The position numbers were made by a program, and so were the translations under genes. Shown piece by piece: positions 27,258-38,867 of a stretch of 64,000 bases of DNA. The DNA comes from Dendrophyllia cribrosa (taxonomy: Eukaryota > Cnidaria > Anthozoa > Scleractinia > Dendrophylliidae): NCBI GenBank assembly GCA_024195265.1, contig JAJLRJ010000004.1, positions 40,145,960 through 40,209,959 of the forward strand, written 5' to 3'. A model generated the notes under the pieces. That model saw nothing but the letters and a program-made list of their open reading frames with translations, searched no databases and was not told the DNA's origin. Position 1 is the first letter of the stretch; every line of letters starts with the position of its first letter.

Positions 27258-27706
27258 ACAGCCACAGATACAGATAGTGCACAGAGACATACAGATACAG
27301 ATACAGATACATCACAGATACAGATACAAATACTGATACAGCACACATACAGCACACAAACAGCACACATACAGATACTGATACAGATACAGATACAGAT
27401 AAAGATAAATACACGGATACAGACACAGATACAGATAAAGATCCAGATTCAGATACAGATACAGATATAGATACAGCACAGATACAGATACAGATATAGA
27501 TACAGCACAGATACAGATACCGATACAGATACAGCACAGATACAGATACAGATACAGATACAGATACAGATACAGATACAGATACAGATTCAGACAGCAC
27601 AGTTTTAGATACAGAAACAGAACAGATACAGATATAGATACAGCTCAGATACAGTACAGATACAGATACAGATACAGATACTGGAAAAGATACAGATACA
27701 GATACA
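27258..27706 (+). repeat. Hexamer satellite block 3, (ACAGAT)n
   Basis: The reverse complement of the left-arm blocks, matching the flipped array. It starts after CGCCTTTTCAAC with ACAGCCACAG and ends with CATACACGTTC. It is the longest of the six because of extra hexamers before the ATTCAGACAGCACAGTTTTA landmark. Confidence 0.95.
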
Positions 27707-30224
27707 TACACGTTCATTTACCTTCACACACCTTCATACACCTTCATACATCTTCATACACTTTCATACACCTTCATTTACCTTCATACACCTTCATTTA
27801 CCTTCACACACCTTCATACACCTTCATACACCTTCATACACTTTCATACACCTTCATTTACATTCATACATCTTCATATACCTTCATACATCTTCATACA
27901 CCTTTATTTACCTTCATGCACCTTCATACACTTTTATTTACCTTCATAAACTTTCATACAGCTTTATGCACATTCATTTACCTTTATATACCTTTATTTA
28001 CCTTCATACACCTTCATTTACCTTCACACACCTTCATACACCTTCATACATCTTCATACACTTTCGTACACCTTCATTTACCTTCATACACATTCGGACA
28101 CCTTCATGCACCTTCATTTACCTTCATGCACCTTCATACACTTTTTTTTACCTTTATACACTTTCATACACCTTCATGCACATTCATTTACCTTTATACA
28201 CCTTTATTTACCTTCATACACCTTCATTTACATTCACACACCTTCATATACCTTCATTTACCTTCATTAACCTTCATACACCTTCATACACCTTCATGCA
28301 CCTTCATACACCTCCATACACCTTCATACAACTTCATACACCTTCATACACCTTCATACACCTTCATACACCTTCATACAACTTCATACACCTTCATTTA
28401 CCTTCATGTATGTTCATACACTTTTATTTACCTTCATACACTTTGATACACCTTTATGCACCTTCATTTACCTTTATACACCTTTATTTACCTTCATACA
28501 CCTTCATTTACATTCACACACCTTCATACACCTTCATTTACCTTCATTAACCTTCATACACTTTCATGCACCTTCACACACCTTCATACACCTTCATGCA
28601 CCTTCATACACCTCCATACACCTTCATAAACCTTCATACATTTTCATACACCTTCATACACCTTCACAGACCTTCATACAACTTCATACACCTTCATTTA
28701 CCTTCATGTATGTTCATACACTTTTATTTACCTTCATACACATTGATACACCTTCATGCACCTTCATTTACCTTCATTTACCTTCACACACCTTCATACA
28801 CCTTCATACACCTTCATATACTTTCATAGACCTTCATTTACATTCATACATCTTCATACACCTTCATACACCTTCATACACCTTCATACACCTTCATTTA
28901 CCTTCATGCACCTTCATACACTTTTATTTACCTTCATACACTTTCATACACCTTAATGCACATTCAGTTACCTTTATACACCTTCATTTACATTCACACA
29001 CCTTCATGCACCTTCACACACCTTCCTACACCTTCATGCACCTTTATACACCTTCATGCACCTTCATACACCTTGATACACCTTCATACACTTTCATACA
29101 CCCTCATGCACCTTCATTTACCTTTAAACACCTTTATACACCTTCATACACCTTCATGCACTTTCATACACCTTTTTTTACCTTCACATACCTTCATACA
29201 CCTTCATACACCTTCATACACTTTCATACACCTTCATTTACCTTCATACACCTTCATACACCTTCATACACCTTCATTTACCTTCATACACCTTCATTTA
29301 CCTTCACACACCTTCATACACCTTCATACACCTTCATACACTTTCATACACCTTCATTTACATTCATACATCTTCATACACCTTCATACACCTTCATTTA
29401 CCTTTATGCACCTTCTTCCTCTACTTTTATTTACCTTCATACACTTTCATACACCTTCATGCACATTCATTTACCTTTATACACCTTTATTTACCTTCAT
29501 ACACCTTCATTTACATTCACACACCTTCATACACCTTCATACACCTTCATTTACCTTCATTAACCTTCATACACCTTCATGCACCTTCATACACCTTCAT
29601 ACACCTTCATGCACCTTCATACACCTTCATACACCTTCATACACTTTCATACACCTTCATACACCTTCATACACCTTCATACACCTTCAAAAAACCTTCA
29701 TACACCTTCATTTACCTTGACACACATTCATACACTTTCATACACCTTCATTTACCTTTATACACCTTTATTTACCCTCATACACCTTCATTTACCTTCA
29801 CACACCTTCATATACCTTCATACACCTTCATACACTTTCATACACCTTCATTTACCTTCATACACTTTCATACACCTTCATTTACCATGATACACCTTCA
29901 TACACTTTTAGTTACCTTCATACACTTTGATACACCTTCATGCATCTTCATTTACCTTTATACACCTTTATTTACCTTCATACACCTTCATTTACCTTCA
30001 CACACCTTCATACACTTTCATACACCTTCATTTACCTTCATTAACGTTCATACACCTTCATGCACCTTCATACACCTTCATAAACCTTCATGCACCTTCA
30101 TTTACTTTCAAACACATTCGTTTACCTTCATACACCTTCATACACCTTCATTTACCTTCAACCACCTTAATACATCTTCATTTCCCTTCATACAACTTCA
30201 TTTACCTTCATTCGCCTTTTCAAC
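27707..30224 (+). repeat. 10-bp minisatellite segment
   Basis: About 2.5 kb of ACACCTTCAT-type units between two hexamer blocks, in right-arm orientation. One unusual spot is a run of A with loss of register near 29,688 (TTCAAAAAACC). It corresponds to TTCAAGAAACC near 26,720 in the neighbouring higher-order copy. Confidence 0.95.
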
Positions 30225-30648
30225 ACAGCCACAGATACAGATAGTGCACAGAGACATACAGATACAGATACAGATACATCACAGATACAGATACAAATAC
30301 TGATACAGCACACATACAGCACACATACAGCACACATACAGATACAGATACAGATACAGATAAAGATAAAGATAAATATACAGATACAGACACAGATACA
30401 GATAAAGATCCAGATTCAGATACAGATACAGATATAGATACAGCACAGATACAGATACAGATATAGATACAGCACAGATACAGATACCGATACAGATACA
30501 GCACAGATACAGATACAGATACAGATACAGATTCAGACAGCACAGTTTTAGATACAGAAACAGAACAGATACAGATATAGATACAGCTCAGATACAGTAC
30601 AGATACAGATACAAATACAGATACTGGAAAAGATACAGATACAGATAC
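30225..30648 (+). repeat. Hexamer satellite block 4, (ACAGAT)n
   Basis: About 424 bp of ACAGAT repeats with the same start (ACAGCCACAG), the same mid-block landmark (CAGACAGCACAGTTTTAG) and the same end (CTGGAAAAGATACAG ... CATACACG) as the other blocks. Confidence 0.95.
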
Positions 30649-33030
30649 ATACACGTTCATTTACCTTCATACACCTTCATTTACCTTCCATTACCTTCAT
30701 ACACCATCATTCCCGTTCATAGACCTTCATGCACCTACATAGACCTTTATGCACCTTTATACACCTTCATACACCTTCATGGACCTTCATTTACCTTGAT
30801 AACCTTCGTATACCTTCATACACCTTCATTTACGTTCATTAATCTTCATTCACCTTCATGCACCTTCACACACCTTCATACACCTTCATGCACCTTCAAA
30901 CACCTTAATACACCTTCATACACCTTCATACACTTTTATACACCTTCATACACCTTCATACACTTTCATACACCTTCATTTACATTCATACAAGTTCATA
31001 TACCTTCATACACTTTCATACACCTTTATTTACCTTCATACACCTTCATTTACATTCACACACCTTCATACACCTTCAAACACCTTCATTTACCTTCATT
31101 AACTTTCATACACCTTCATGCACCTTCACACACCTCCATACACCTTCATGCACCTTCATAAACCTTCGTACACCTTCATACACCTTTATACACCTTTATT
31201 TACCTTCATACACCTTCATTTACCTTCACACATCTTCATACACCTTCATGCACCTCATACACCTTCATACACCTTCATACATCTTCATACACTTTCATAC
31301 ACCTTCATTTACATTCATACACTTTCATACACCTTCATACACCTTCATTTACCTTCATTTACCTTCATGCACCTTCATACACTTTTATTTATCTCAATAC
31401 ACTTTCATACACCTTCATGCACATTCATTTACCTTTTTACACCTTTAGTTACCTTCATACACCTTCATTTACATTCACACACCTTCATACACCTTCATAC
31501 ACGTTCGTTTACCTTCATTAACCTTCACACACCTTCATGCACCTTCACACACCTTCATACACCTTCATGCACCTTCATACACCTTCATACACCTTCATAC
31601 ACTTCCATGCACCTTCATACACCCTCATACACCTTCATTTACCTTCATTAACCTTCATGCACCTTCATGCACCTTCACACACCTTCATACACCTTCATGC
31701 ACATTCATACACCTTCATACACCTTCATACACTTTCATACATCTTCATACACCTTCATACACCTTCATAAACCTTCATTTACCTTCATTTACATTCATAC
31801 ACTTTTATTTACCTTCATACACTTTTATACACCTTCATGCACCTTCATGTACCTTTATACACATTTATTTACCTTCATACACCTTCATTTACCTTCACAC
31901 ACCTTCATGCACCCTCATACACCTTCATACACTTTCATACACCTTCATTTTCCTTCATACACCTTCATACATCTTCATACACCTTCATTTACCTTCATGC
32001 ACCTTCATACACTTTTATTTACCTTCATACACTTTCATACAGCTTTATGCACATTCATTTACCTTTATATACCTTTATTTACCTTCATACACCTTCATTT
32101 ACCTTCACACACCTTCATACACCTTCATACATCTTCATACACTTTCATACACCCTCATTTACCTTCATACACATTCGTACACCTTCATGTACCTTCATTT
32201 ACCTTCATGCACCTTCATACACTTTATTTACCTTCATACACTTTCATACACCTTCATGCACATTCATTCACCTTTATACACCTTTTTTTACCTTCATACA
32301 CCTTCATTTACATTCACACACCTTCATACACCTTCATTTACCTTCATTAACCTTCATACACCTTCATGCACCTTCACACACCTTCATACACCTTCATGCA
32401 TCTTCATATACCTCCATACACCTTCATACACCTTCATTCACTTTCATACACCTTCATACACCTTCATACACCTTCATACAACTTCATACACCTTCATTTA
32501 CCTTCATGTATGTTCATACACTTTTATTTACCTTCATACACTTTGATACACCTTTATGCACCTTCATTTACCTTTATACACCTTTATTTACCTTCATACA
32601 CCTTCATTTACCTTCACACACCTTCATACACCTTCATACACTTTCATACACCTTCATTTACATTCATACACCTTTATACACCTTCATACAGCTTCATTTA
32701 CATTCATGCACCCTCATACACTTTTATTTACCTCAATACACTTTCATACACCTTCATTTACCTTTATACACCTTTATTTACCTTCATACACCTTCATTTA
32801 CCTTCACACACCTTCATACACTTTCATACACCTTCATTTACCTTCATTAACCTTCATACACCTTCATGTACCTTCATACACCTTCATACACCTTCATGCA
32901 CCTTCATTTACTTTCAAACACATTCGTTTACCTTCATACACCTTCATACACCTTCATTTACCTTCAACCACCTTAATATATCTTCATTTCCCTTCATACA
33001 ACTTCATTTACCTTCATTCGCCTTTTCAAC
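30649..33030 (+). repeat. 10-bp minisatellite segment
   Basis: ACACCTTCAT-type units in plus orientation. Just after the hexamer block lies the irregular landmark ACCATCATTCCCGTTCATAG, followed near 30,797 by CCTTGATAACCTTCGTATACC. The same order is seen after the Ngaro element (40,458 on) and after the block at 42.7 kb. Confidence 0.95.
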
Positions 33031-33448
33031 ACAGCCACAGATACAGATAGTGCACAGAGACATACAGATACAGATACAGATACATCACAGATACAGATAC
33101 AAATACTGATACAGCACACATACAGCACACATACAGCACACATACAGCACAGATACAGATACAGATACAGATAAAGATAAATATACAGATACAGACACAG
33201 ATACAGATAAAGATCCAGATTCAGATACAGATACAGATATAGATACAGCACAGATACAGATACAGATATAGATACAGCACAGATACAGATACAGATACAG
33301 ATACAGCACAGATACAGATACAGATACAGATTCAGACAGCACAGTTTTAGATACAGAAACAGAACAGATACAGATATAAATACAGCTCAGATACAGTACA
33401 GATACAGATACAGATACAGATACTGGAAAAGATACAGATACAGATACA
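33031..33448 (+). repeat. Hexamer satellite block 5, (ACAGAT)n
   Basis: About 418 bp, with the same landmarks as the other five blocks. It lies only about 40 bp from the left end of the Ngaro-like retrotransposon. Confidence 0.95.
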
Positions 33449-33487
33449 TACACGTTCATTTACCTTCATACACCTTCATTTACCTTC
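33449..33487 (+). repeat. Short array remnant beside the Ngaro insertion
   Basis: Four minisatellite units separate hexamer block 5 from the retrotransposon. They correspond unit for unit to 43,161-43,200, where the array carries on without an insertion. The last bases before the element are TACCTTC. Confidence 0.9.
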
Positions 33488-33615
33488 AATTGTCCCCGCC
33501 GACAACACATCAACAACACAGTTTGTTTTTGGCCAAGAGAGAAGTTTATTTCCACATCCGAAGACACGAAATATAAATCAATAGAACATCAAAAGAAATA
33601 AACCTCTCTGCCACC
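33488..33615 (-). repeat. Ngaro split direct repeat B2 (3' terminus)
   Basis: 128 bp starting AATTGTCCCCGCCGAC, repeated at 33,824-33,951 with a single visible difference (C/T at the ninth base). It forms the outer 3' end of the element. Confidence 0.92.
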
Positions 33616-33658
33616 TACCCTGTCGCTAAGAAATACAGAAGACAGGGAGGGTGGGTGG

Positions 33659-33823
33659 GAGAAAAACAACACGAGGTAGAAAAACGATGTGACCGTAACA
33701 AAAGTGATAGAAAACTGAAATACAAAACGATCTACAATCTGTATAAGCAATGCCTATCAATAGTGGGTGTGTCGCGTGCGGTTGCCAATTAATCCCTTTG
33801 AGCGGAAGCGCCCAGCGGAAAAC
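33659..33823 (-). repeat. Ngaro split direct repeat A2
   Basis: 165 bp (GAGAAAAACAACACGAGG ... GCGGAAAAC) that match the A1 repeat at the 5' end of the element (38,031-38,117 plus 40,380-40,457). It abuts B1 directly. The 43 bp between B2 and A2 (33,616-33,658) are unique to this place. Confidence 0.92.
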
Positions 33824-33951
33824 AATTGTCCTCGCCGACAACACATCAACAACACAGTTTGTTTTTGGCCAAGAGAGAAGTTTATTTCCACATCCGAAGA
33901 CACGAAATATAAATCAATAGAACATCAAAAGAAATAAACCTCTCTGCCACC
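33824..33951 (-). repeat. Ngaro split direct repeat B1
   Basis: 128-bp copy of B2, immediately joined to A2. The A2/B1 junction is what a circular intermediate would contain and serves as template for completing the termini in YR retrotransposons. Confidence 0.92.
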
Positions 33952-34013
33952 AAAAACCCGGCCAAAAACCAACCGTGACCTGAAGGGATAAAGTAAAGCG
34001 AGAAATAACGAGA

Positions 34014-35028
34014 TTATACACGAATAATTGCTTGTCGCAGTTGACTCGCAAGTGCAAGCTTAGATTCTAAACTAAATTCTAAATAAAGTTTATATGCATC
34101 ACTAGACCAGTCACCATACAACTGGATAAGTTCCCCCGGAACTCCGCAACTAAAGGCCCAAGAGGCTGCTCCTCGTCGAAAAGAATGACCGCGGAAACTC
34201 TGTGCATGGGAAATCCCGGCCGCGACCAAGCATGAACGGAAATTTGAAACAAAACTACGCTTTGTGAGGGGGATGAGACCTTTGGGACTAGAAATTAGAA
34301 AAACGGGACAAGAACGGCGAGCGGGGACTAAACGAATCATTCGTAAATAAGCAGAAACAGGGCATAATGGCGAATCTACAACTCTGAGCAATGGTGATGT
34401 GAATGTGAAGACGACGCTCGCCAAATTGAATCGTTTTTGTACACTTAAATGTAACTAAGAGGCCATTAGAAGTAACAGCCACATCACCACGGGTGAGATG
34501 GCGGCGAGGGTCAAATAATTTAGCAGACTGTGGTACAATGTTAGCAACACGAGCCATAAGATAAAACGTAAACAAAAAGGCACAAAACAGAGTCGACGAA
34601 CGCGGATCACCTTCCAACTCAAGAACACGGGAAATGCGAAGTAAAATGGAAGGGGTAACCGGTGGGGCCCTGCGCGGGGTGTGCAAGGCATTGCGAGCGA
34701 TACCGCGCAAAGTGAGGGAGAGAATAAAGTCTTTCGTGAAAGGGTAATCCGCGCCCGTAAATAAATGTAACAATTTAACGCCACTTAAATAGTTTCTAAT
34801 CGAAGCGGGCGTTAGAGTGCGACTTAAAAACTGCACGTAAAGACAAACGGTATCCAACGTAGCCGGAATAGGATCTAACTTAAAATAATGACAAAATAGG
34901 AAAAAGGCCTTAAATTGAGTTTTTAAGTTAGTGAAAGTTCCAGCACTATAGGCGGAGCGCTGCGAGTGCTTGAGATCCCGTCGAAGACGCCTGAGCTCTC
35001 TGAACCCTGAAAGAGTAAAGTTCCAATG
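34014..35028 (-). pseudogene. Ngaro tyrosine recombinase, frameshifted
   Basis: This is the recombinase that would insert the circular double-stranded DNA form of the element. The frame is open directly after the RT stop codon (TAA at 35,029-35,031) and lies in the same frame as RT. It has no ATG before the core domain, so it may be made by stop readthrough or reinitiation, unless the TAA is a mutation. The N-terminal half shows the helical SAM-like region (RELRRLRRDLKHS, SIRNYLSGVKLLHLF) and the first catalytic Arg in MARVANIV. Near 34,390-34,424 the frame shifts by one base. The second half has the H-x-x-R box (HSFRRGAASW), the GDW, and the nucleophile Tyr region (YKLYLEF). The total span of 1,015 bases is 338 codons plus one base, so a one-base insertion is the simplest explanation. 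All expected active-site residues are present across the two frames. Confidence 0.88.
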
Positions 35029-36873
35029 TTAGAAAGGACCGTAGAAGCGGAACATCGCATCAGGAACGGGAACGTCTTGCCAATGATCGCGCTGAACGCG
35101 CTGTGAAAATTGTTCCTTTGCTGACAAAGAGCAAGAATCCCATCGGGAGAGAAGATCCGCTAAATGATTCGAGGCACCGGGAACATGCACTGCACGGACT
35201 TCAAACTCGTAAAGGGCAGCAAAGTAACAAATCTCACGTAAACAGGAATTCATGAAAGGGTTACGACACCGTCCTGTATTTACCACAGTTACGGCCGCTT
35301 CGTTATCACAGCGAACAGTGATGCGAAGTCCGGTCCAACGAGTTCCCCATAATTTCAAAGCAACAACGACTGTTAAAAGTTCCAAAGAACTTATGTCAAG
35401 GTGCTTTTCAGAAATAAAAGGCGGAAAAACCGCATGGAAATACTGGTAATTGCACACACCGCCACAGCCAGTAAGACACGCATCGGTCGAAAACACCTCG
35501 TCCGGAGAAGTCCACTTGGTAACGTTAATCATAGATACGCCGTTATACTCTCGCAAGAATCGGCGCCACCACACTAAGTCTTTCCGAAATTCTGCGGTTA
35601 AGTTTGCGTGGTGATGATTATGCCTTAATTTGCCAAGGAGAGCAAGAATGCGTGCGATAAAAACTCGACTTTGACGAACGCACTTGGAAACAAACACTAA
35701 TTTGCCAACGAGAGACTGTAGAGCTGATTTTTTGGCAGTGCGTTTAGTGAGCCACTGTTCTAACAATTGTTCAATCTCACTGAGACGCTCGGAACTCACC
35801 GACAGCGTAAAATTGTTGGTGTCTAATTGAACGCCCAAACAAATCATCACAGGCGAAGGCGAACAAGATTTTTCACTAGACTCTTGAAGCCCGAGCGACG
35901 CTAACAAATCTCCTAGGGCTTGAAAATCAGTAGTGGCTGCATTAGGAGAAGACACACCGATAAAATCATCCAGATAATTGAACAACGAGCGTCCCTGTTG
36001 GCGAGAAATCCAAGAAACCGCTGAGGTGGATCGTTGACAGGCCATAGCCGCAGAACGTAAGCCCATAGTAAGGACCGTATCGAAATAGAACTGATTGTCC
36101 CAGATGTACCCCAGTAAATGATAATCTTTGGGATCCACAGGAAACTGACGATACGCTTTTTTTAGATCGCGTTTGTAGAGCAAACAACCCGGACCCAGAG
36201 AAATCACGGCATCCACAATAGAATCAATGGTCGGATACGTCAATGAAATGGGCTCGCCTAGAAAGGAGTCACTTGGAATTCCATCATTTACCGAGGAACC
36301 GCATGGCCAGCTCAAATCGACAATAACTCTGCGTTCATGCGAATCCCGTTTGGGCACGGTATTAAGCGGCGAAACCACAAAGCCATCGGTAAATGGTACA
36401 ACGTCAAAAGGACCGGCAACCCTGCCGAGAGAAATTTCCTTGTGTAAATAGGTGGTAACTTGTTCCGGAAATTGAAGTGCACCACGATGAGTGCGAAGGT
36501 CAAAAATGGGTAAAATGGTTGGCACGAAACCAACTGGCCAGCCAAATTCTAAAAATTCACAAACAATACTGTCCTCATAGCCGTGAAGTAGTTCGCGCCA
36601 TGTAGAAATATTCAATGCGGAGGGTACAGGAACCCTAGCAACTAAATAATTTGGCTCACCAGTTTGAGCCACCAAATCATGAACATCACAATAAGAATAA
36701 CAAACCGCACGAGGCGAAAAAGCATGTGAAAAACTCGACTGCAAACTCGAACTTGAACCGCAAACGGACTCTGTACAATCAAAAGGAGCCGCTGCATCAT
36801 GGAAACTGTCAATTCTAGAAAATAAAATGTCATGTTCAACATCCTCAGAAAAACAAGGAACACTTTCATCCAC
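35029..36873 (-). CDS. Ngaro reverse transcriptase-RNase H polyprotein
   Basis: A 614-residue intact frame. The reverse transcriptase occupies about residues 90-370, with motif A DLKKAYRQF, the motif-B-like region GLRSAAMACQ and the catalytic YLDDFIG box. RNase H follows at about residues 460-590, with the acidic set D (STDACLTG), E (SSLELLTVV), D (VRCDNEAAV) and D (NHLADLLSR). The enzyme would copy the element RNA into DNA using the split repeats. It starts at an ATG 36 bp after the gag stop and in a different frame. It ends at a TAA that is directly followed, in the same frame, by the recombinase region. No stop or frameshift is visible, so this part of the element looks recently active. 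Antisense open frames here are shadows. Confidence 0.95.
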   Translation of the reverse strand: MDESVPCFSEDVEHDILFSRIDSFHDAAAPFDCTESVCGSSSSLQSSFSHAFSPRAVCYSYCDVHDLVAQTGEPNYLVARVPVPSALNISTWRELLHGYEDSIVCEFLEFGWPVGFVPTILPIFDLRTHRGALQFPEQVTTYLHKEISLGRVAGPFDVVPFTDGFVVSPLNTVPKRDSHERRVIVDLSWPCGSSVNDGIPSDSFLGEPISLTYPTIDSIVDAVISLGPGCLLYKRDLKKAYRQFPVDPKDYHLLGYIWDNQFYFDTVLTMGLRSAAMACQRSTSAVSWISRQQGRSLFNYLDDFIGVSSPNAATTDFQALGDLLASLGLQESSEKSCSPSPVMICLGVQLDTNNFTLSVSSERLSEIEQLLEQWLTKRTAKKSALQSLVGKLVFVSKCVRQSRVFIARILALLGKLRHNHHHANLTAEFRKDLVWWRRFLREYNGVSMINVTKWTSPDEVFSTDACLTGCGGVCNYQYFHAVFPPFISEKHLDISSLELLTVVVALKLWGTRWTGLRITVRCDNEAAVTVVNTGRCRNPFMNSCLREICYFAALYEFEVRAVHVPGASNHLADLLSRWDSCSLSAKEQFSQRVQRDHWQDVPVPDAMFRFYGPF

Positions 36874-36908
36874 AGACTGAGCATGGTGGACGAAGGTGTT
36901 CGAATGAG

Positions 36909-37997
36909 TTAGTTTTTTGTCTCCGAACTGGCAGAAACAAACGGACAGTCAGACGAACCAGCGCGATGTTGCTCTTGTTTTCTTGATTGCACCCAGCAGT
37001 CGGAGCAAATGTGCCGCAGCCACTTCCGTTCGCCGCGAAGATAGCCATAATGGGCTTGATTAAAAGAACATTGTTGTCGTTGAAAATCTCGACAATACAA
37101 GACCTGGGTTGAGGACGTTGAAGATCCTGCACTAGTACTTGGAGACGATTTGTGCGCTTTAGGATGCCCGTAGAGAGTGCGGCTCTCCAAATGAAACAAC
37201 GAATCGCCCCACTTGAGAAGGCCTCGCTCGATTTCCAGAAGAACAGCCCCGTGAAAACTGAGTACGGCTTGCCACTCGTATTGCTGGGCAAAATACATGA
37301 GGGACACCAAATGCTTAAGCCGAGCGGAACACTCGATCTCCTCAATATCAGGGGATTGGAGGATCTGTCCATAACCAGCGACGAACTCCTCTAACGTCAG
37401 CTCGTCAAATTTAATATCACGACGAGCATTTGTGAGACTGAGGAAGCTATGCGGCCATAACTGGGGATAAAGGACGGTAGTCGTAATCTTTGACTCCTTC
37501 CCGGACTTTAAAGACTTACCGCCACTATTTGACGCACTTTTTTCTTTTGCGCGGACGTGCGCGGACGCCTCAACATCGTCGTGGTCCGAGTCACTATCGC
37601 TGGAATCCACCAACCCAAGCTGAGCGACGCGACGATCGGCTTGTTGGGACAAATCTTGCATTGCGCGCAACTCCGGCAAGGTAACTCCTGAAGCCGTCGC
37701 ACCACCAGTGATTGCAGTTGGAACGGGCACCTCTGTAATCGGCGACTGGTTAGCCGTAAGAAGGGCACGCAGTTGCTGATTATCAGCCTGGACTTCCTTT
37801 AGACCATTGGTAAGCAATTTTACCGCGCCTACCAAAGAAGCGAGAGTGATTTCGATAGAGTCGACTTGGTCATCTTCAACGGCAGAGACATCAGCGCTTT
37901 GTTCTGGCCCAGTGCAACCTTTGCCCGACTTTCCAAATGTATGGTCCGAGAGTGGCGTCTTGCAGCCAGAACAACGACGAGTTTTACCCATAATCAA
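36909..37997 (-). CDS. Ngaro gag-like nucleic-acid-binding protein
   Basis: A 362-residue frame in the gag position of the element. The N terminus has a small zinc-ribbon-like Cys cluster (CSGCKTPLSDHTFGKSGKGC). Next come an acidic segment and a predicted coiled coil at about residues 45-95 (SLVGAVKLLTNGLKEVQADN). The middle, at about 170-290, is a globular region typical of DIRS/Ngaro gag. The C terminus carries a CRDFQRQQCSFNQAHY zinc-knuckle-like motif, then HICSDC. DIRS-type gag proteins commonly end in such a finger. The ATG at 37,995-37,997 follows A1 closely. Its role is inferred from position and motifs only. Confidence 0.85.
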   Translation of the reverse strand: MIMGKTRRCSGCKTPLSDHTFGKSGKGCTGPEQSADVSAVEDDQVDSIEITLASLVGAVKLLTNGLKEVQADNQQLRALLTANQSPITEVPVPTAITGGATASGVTLPELRAMQDLSQQADRRVAQLGLVDSSDSDSDHDDVEASAHVRAKEKSASNSGGKSLKSGKESKITTTVLYPQLWPHSFLSLTNARRDIKFDELTLEEFVAGYGQILQSPDIEEIECSARLKHLVSLMYFAQQYEWQAVLSFHGAVLLEIERGLLKWGDSLFHLESRTLYGHPKAHKSSPSTSAGSSTSSTQVLYCRDFQRQQCSFNQAHYGYLRGERKWLRHICSDCWVQSRKQEQHRAGSSDCPFVSASSETKN

Positions 37998-38030
37998 CAG
38001 AGACCAAACTACACGAGGTAGAAAAACGAA

Positions 38031-38117
38031 GAGAAAAACAACACGAGGTAGAAAAACGATGTGACCGTAACAAAAGTGATAGAAAACTGAAATACAAAAC
38101 GATCTACAATCTGTATA
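38031..38117 (-). repeat. Ngaro split direct repeat A1, inner part
   Basis: 87 bp identical in order to the start of A2. The rest of A1 lies beyond the Penelope insertion at 40,380-40,457. Together the two pieces are 165 bp, exactly the A2 length once one 13-bp target copy is removed. Confidence 0.92.
38105..38117. repeat. Penelope target site duplication, left copy
   Basis: TACAATCTGTATA, repeated at 40,367-40,379 on the other side of the Penelope element. The undisturbed sequence is present once in A2 (33,659-33,823), which proves the duplication. Confidence 0.93.
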
Positions 38118-38227
38118 GAATGGGGTTAGTTTCTAGAGAAACTGTGGTGCTGCGTCGGTGGGGGGATGAAACACGAGAATTTAGTTTTATCGACTGAGTC
38201 GATAAGGTAAATTGACCACCGTAAAAG

Positions 38228-38276
38228 GATTCAAATAGCTGACGTTTCGAGCGCTAGCCCTTCGTCGGAGCGAATC
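38228..38276 (-). ncRNA. Hammerhead-ribozyme-like motif, left arm
   Basis: The inverted copy of the motif at 40,262-40,310, identical in sequence when read on the minus strand. See that entry for the fold. Confidence 0.55.
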
Positions 38277-38366
38277 AAGGAATTGTGGGTAGTGTGTGGT
38301 TTTATATAGTAAGCGGTGGAGCTACGCTATTGGTGGAAATTTGGTGACGTGAAAAACAAATGTAGA

Positions 38367-38867
38367 TTAGTTGAATGAAAAGCGTTCGTTGATTCCGTGG
38401 GGTTTGAGAGTGCCGATTTGAAAGATGATTTTTTGTTCTAGGTTTTTACGGCTTTCTGTGTTACCCTGGTGTAGGGAAAGGCCGCAGATTGTCATGTGTT
38501 GTTTAGAATGGTTAGTAAGATTAAAATGGCGCGCGACTGGTTTGGATGCGTCTTTGTCATTTTTTTCAACGTCTCGGAGATGTTCACGAAAACGGTCGCC
38601 CAGTCTCCTCCCTGTTTCGCCAATGTATATCTTTTTGCAAAAAGTACATGTAATGCAGTAGATAACATTTACGGAGGTGCATGTAAAACGATCAGTGATT
38701 TTAATAGATCGTTTGGGTCCTGTTATTTTGTCCGCGTTGTGAATGAAAGGACAAGTGTTACATCGTGTGCGTGTGCATTTGAAAGTTCCCGGTACATCGT
38801 CAGATTTCAGTGCGCTCGTAACTAGAAAGTTGCCTATGTTTTTGTCACGTTTGAATGAAATTAGTGG
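38367..38867 (-). pseudogene. Penelope GIY-YIG endonuclease fragment (inverted copy)
   Basis: The minus-strand frame encodes the C-terminal part of a Penelope protein: the Cys-rich linker (FKCTRTRCNTCPF), then the GIY-YIG nuclease core (NVIYCITCTFCKKIYIGE followed by RRLGDRFREH) and the C-terminal tail ending at a stop at 38,367. The frame runs on past 38,867 to 38,951, but that extension is antisense to the RT segment of the other copy and is not Penelope protein. RT is missing, so this is a fragment created when the inverted copy formed. Its residues match those of the plus-strand copy throughout the shared part. Confidence 0.88.

Larger units (their letters stand above)
25600..30650. repeat. 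Higher-order duplication, about 2.95 kb apart, hexamer block included
   Basis: The segment of roughly 25,600-27,706 reappears at roughly 28,550-30,648. Matching rare landmarks, such as CTTCTTCCTCTACTTTTATT at about 26,446 and 29,411, are 2.95-2.97 kb apart, and each copy ends in a hexamer block. A third, more diverged copy leads to the block at 33.0 kb. The sequence after block 3 (about 27,720-28,420) also resembles 23,400-24,100. Borders are approximate. Confidence 0.75.
38172..38867 (-). repeat. Penelope inverted repeat, left arm
   Basis: 696 bp that pair with 39,671-40,366 without a visible indel. The arm covers the end of the linker, the whole GIY-YIG domain, the 3' UTR and the ribozyme-like motif. 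The encoded peptides of the two arms are identical over the shared part. Confidence 0.93.

Noticed and set aside
33626..33844. 72-codon minus-strand open frame.
   Set aside because: It lies across the A2 and B repeats of the Ngaro element and shows no protein motif.
35252..38064. Plus-strand open frames inside the Ngaro element (35,252; 36,227; 37,152; 37,490; 37,807).
   Set aside because: Antisense shadows of the RT and gag frames.
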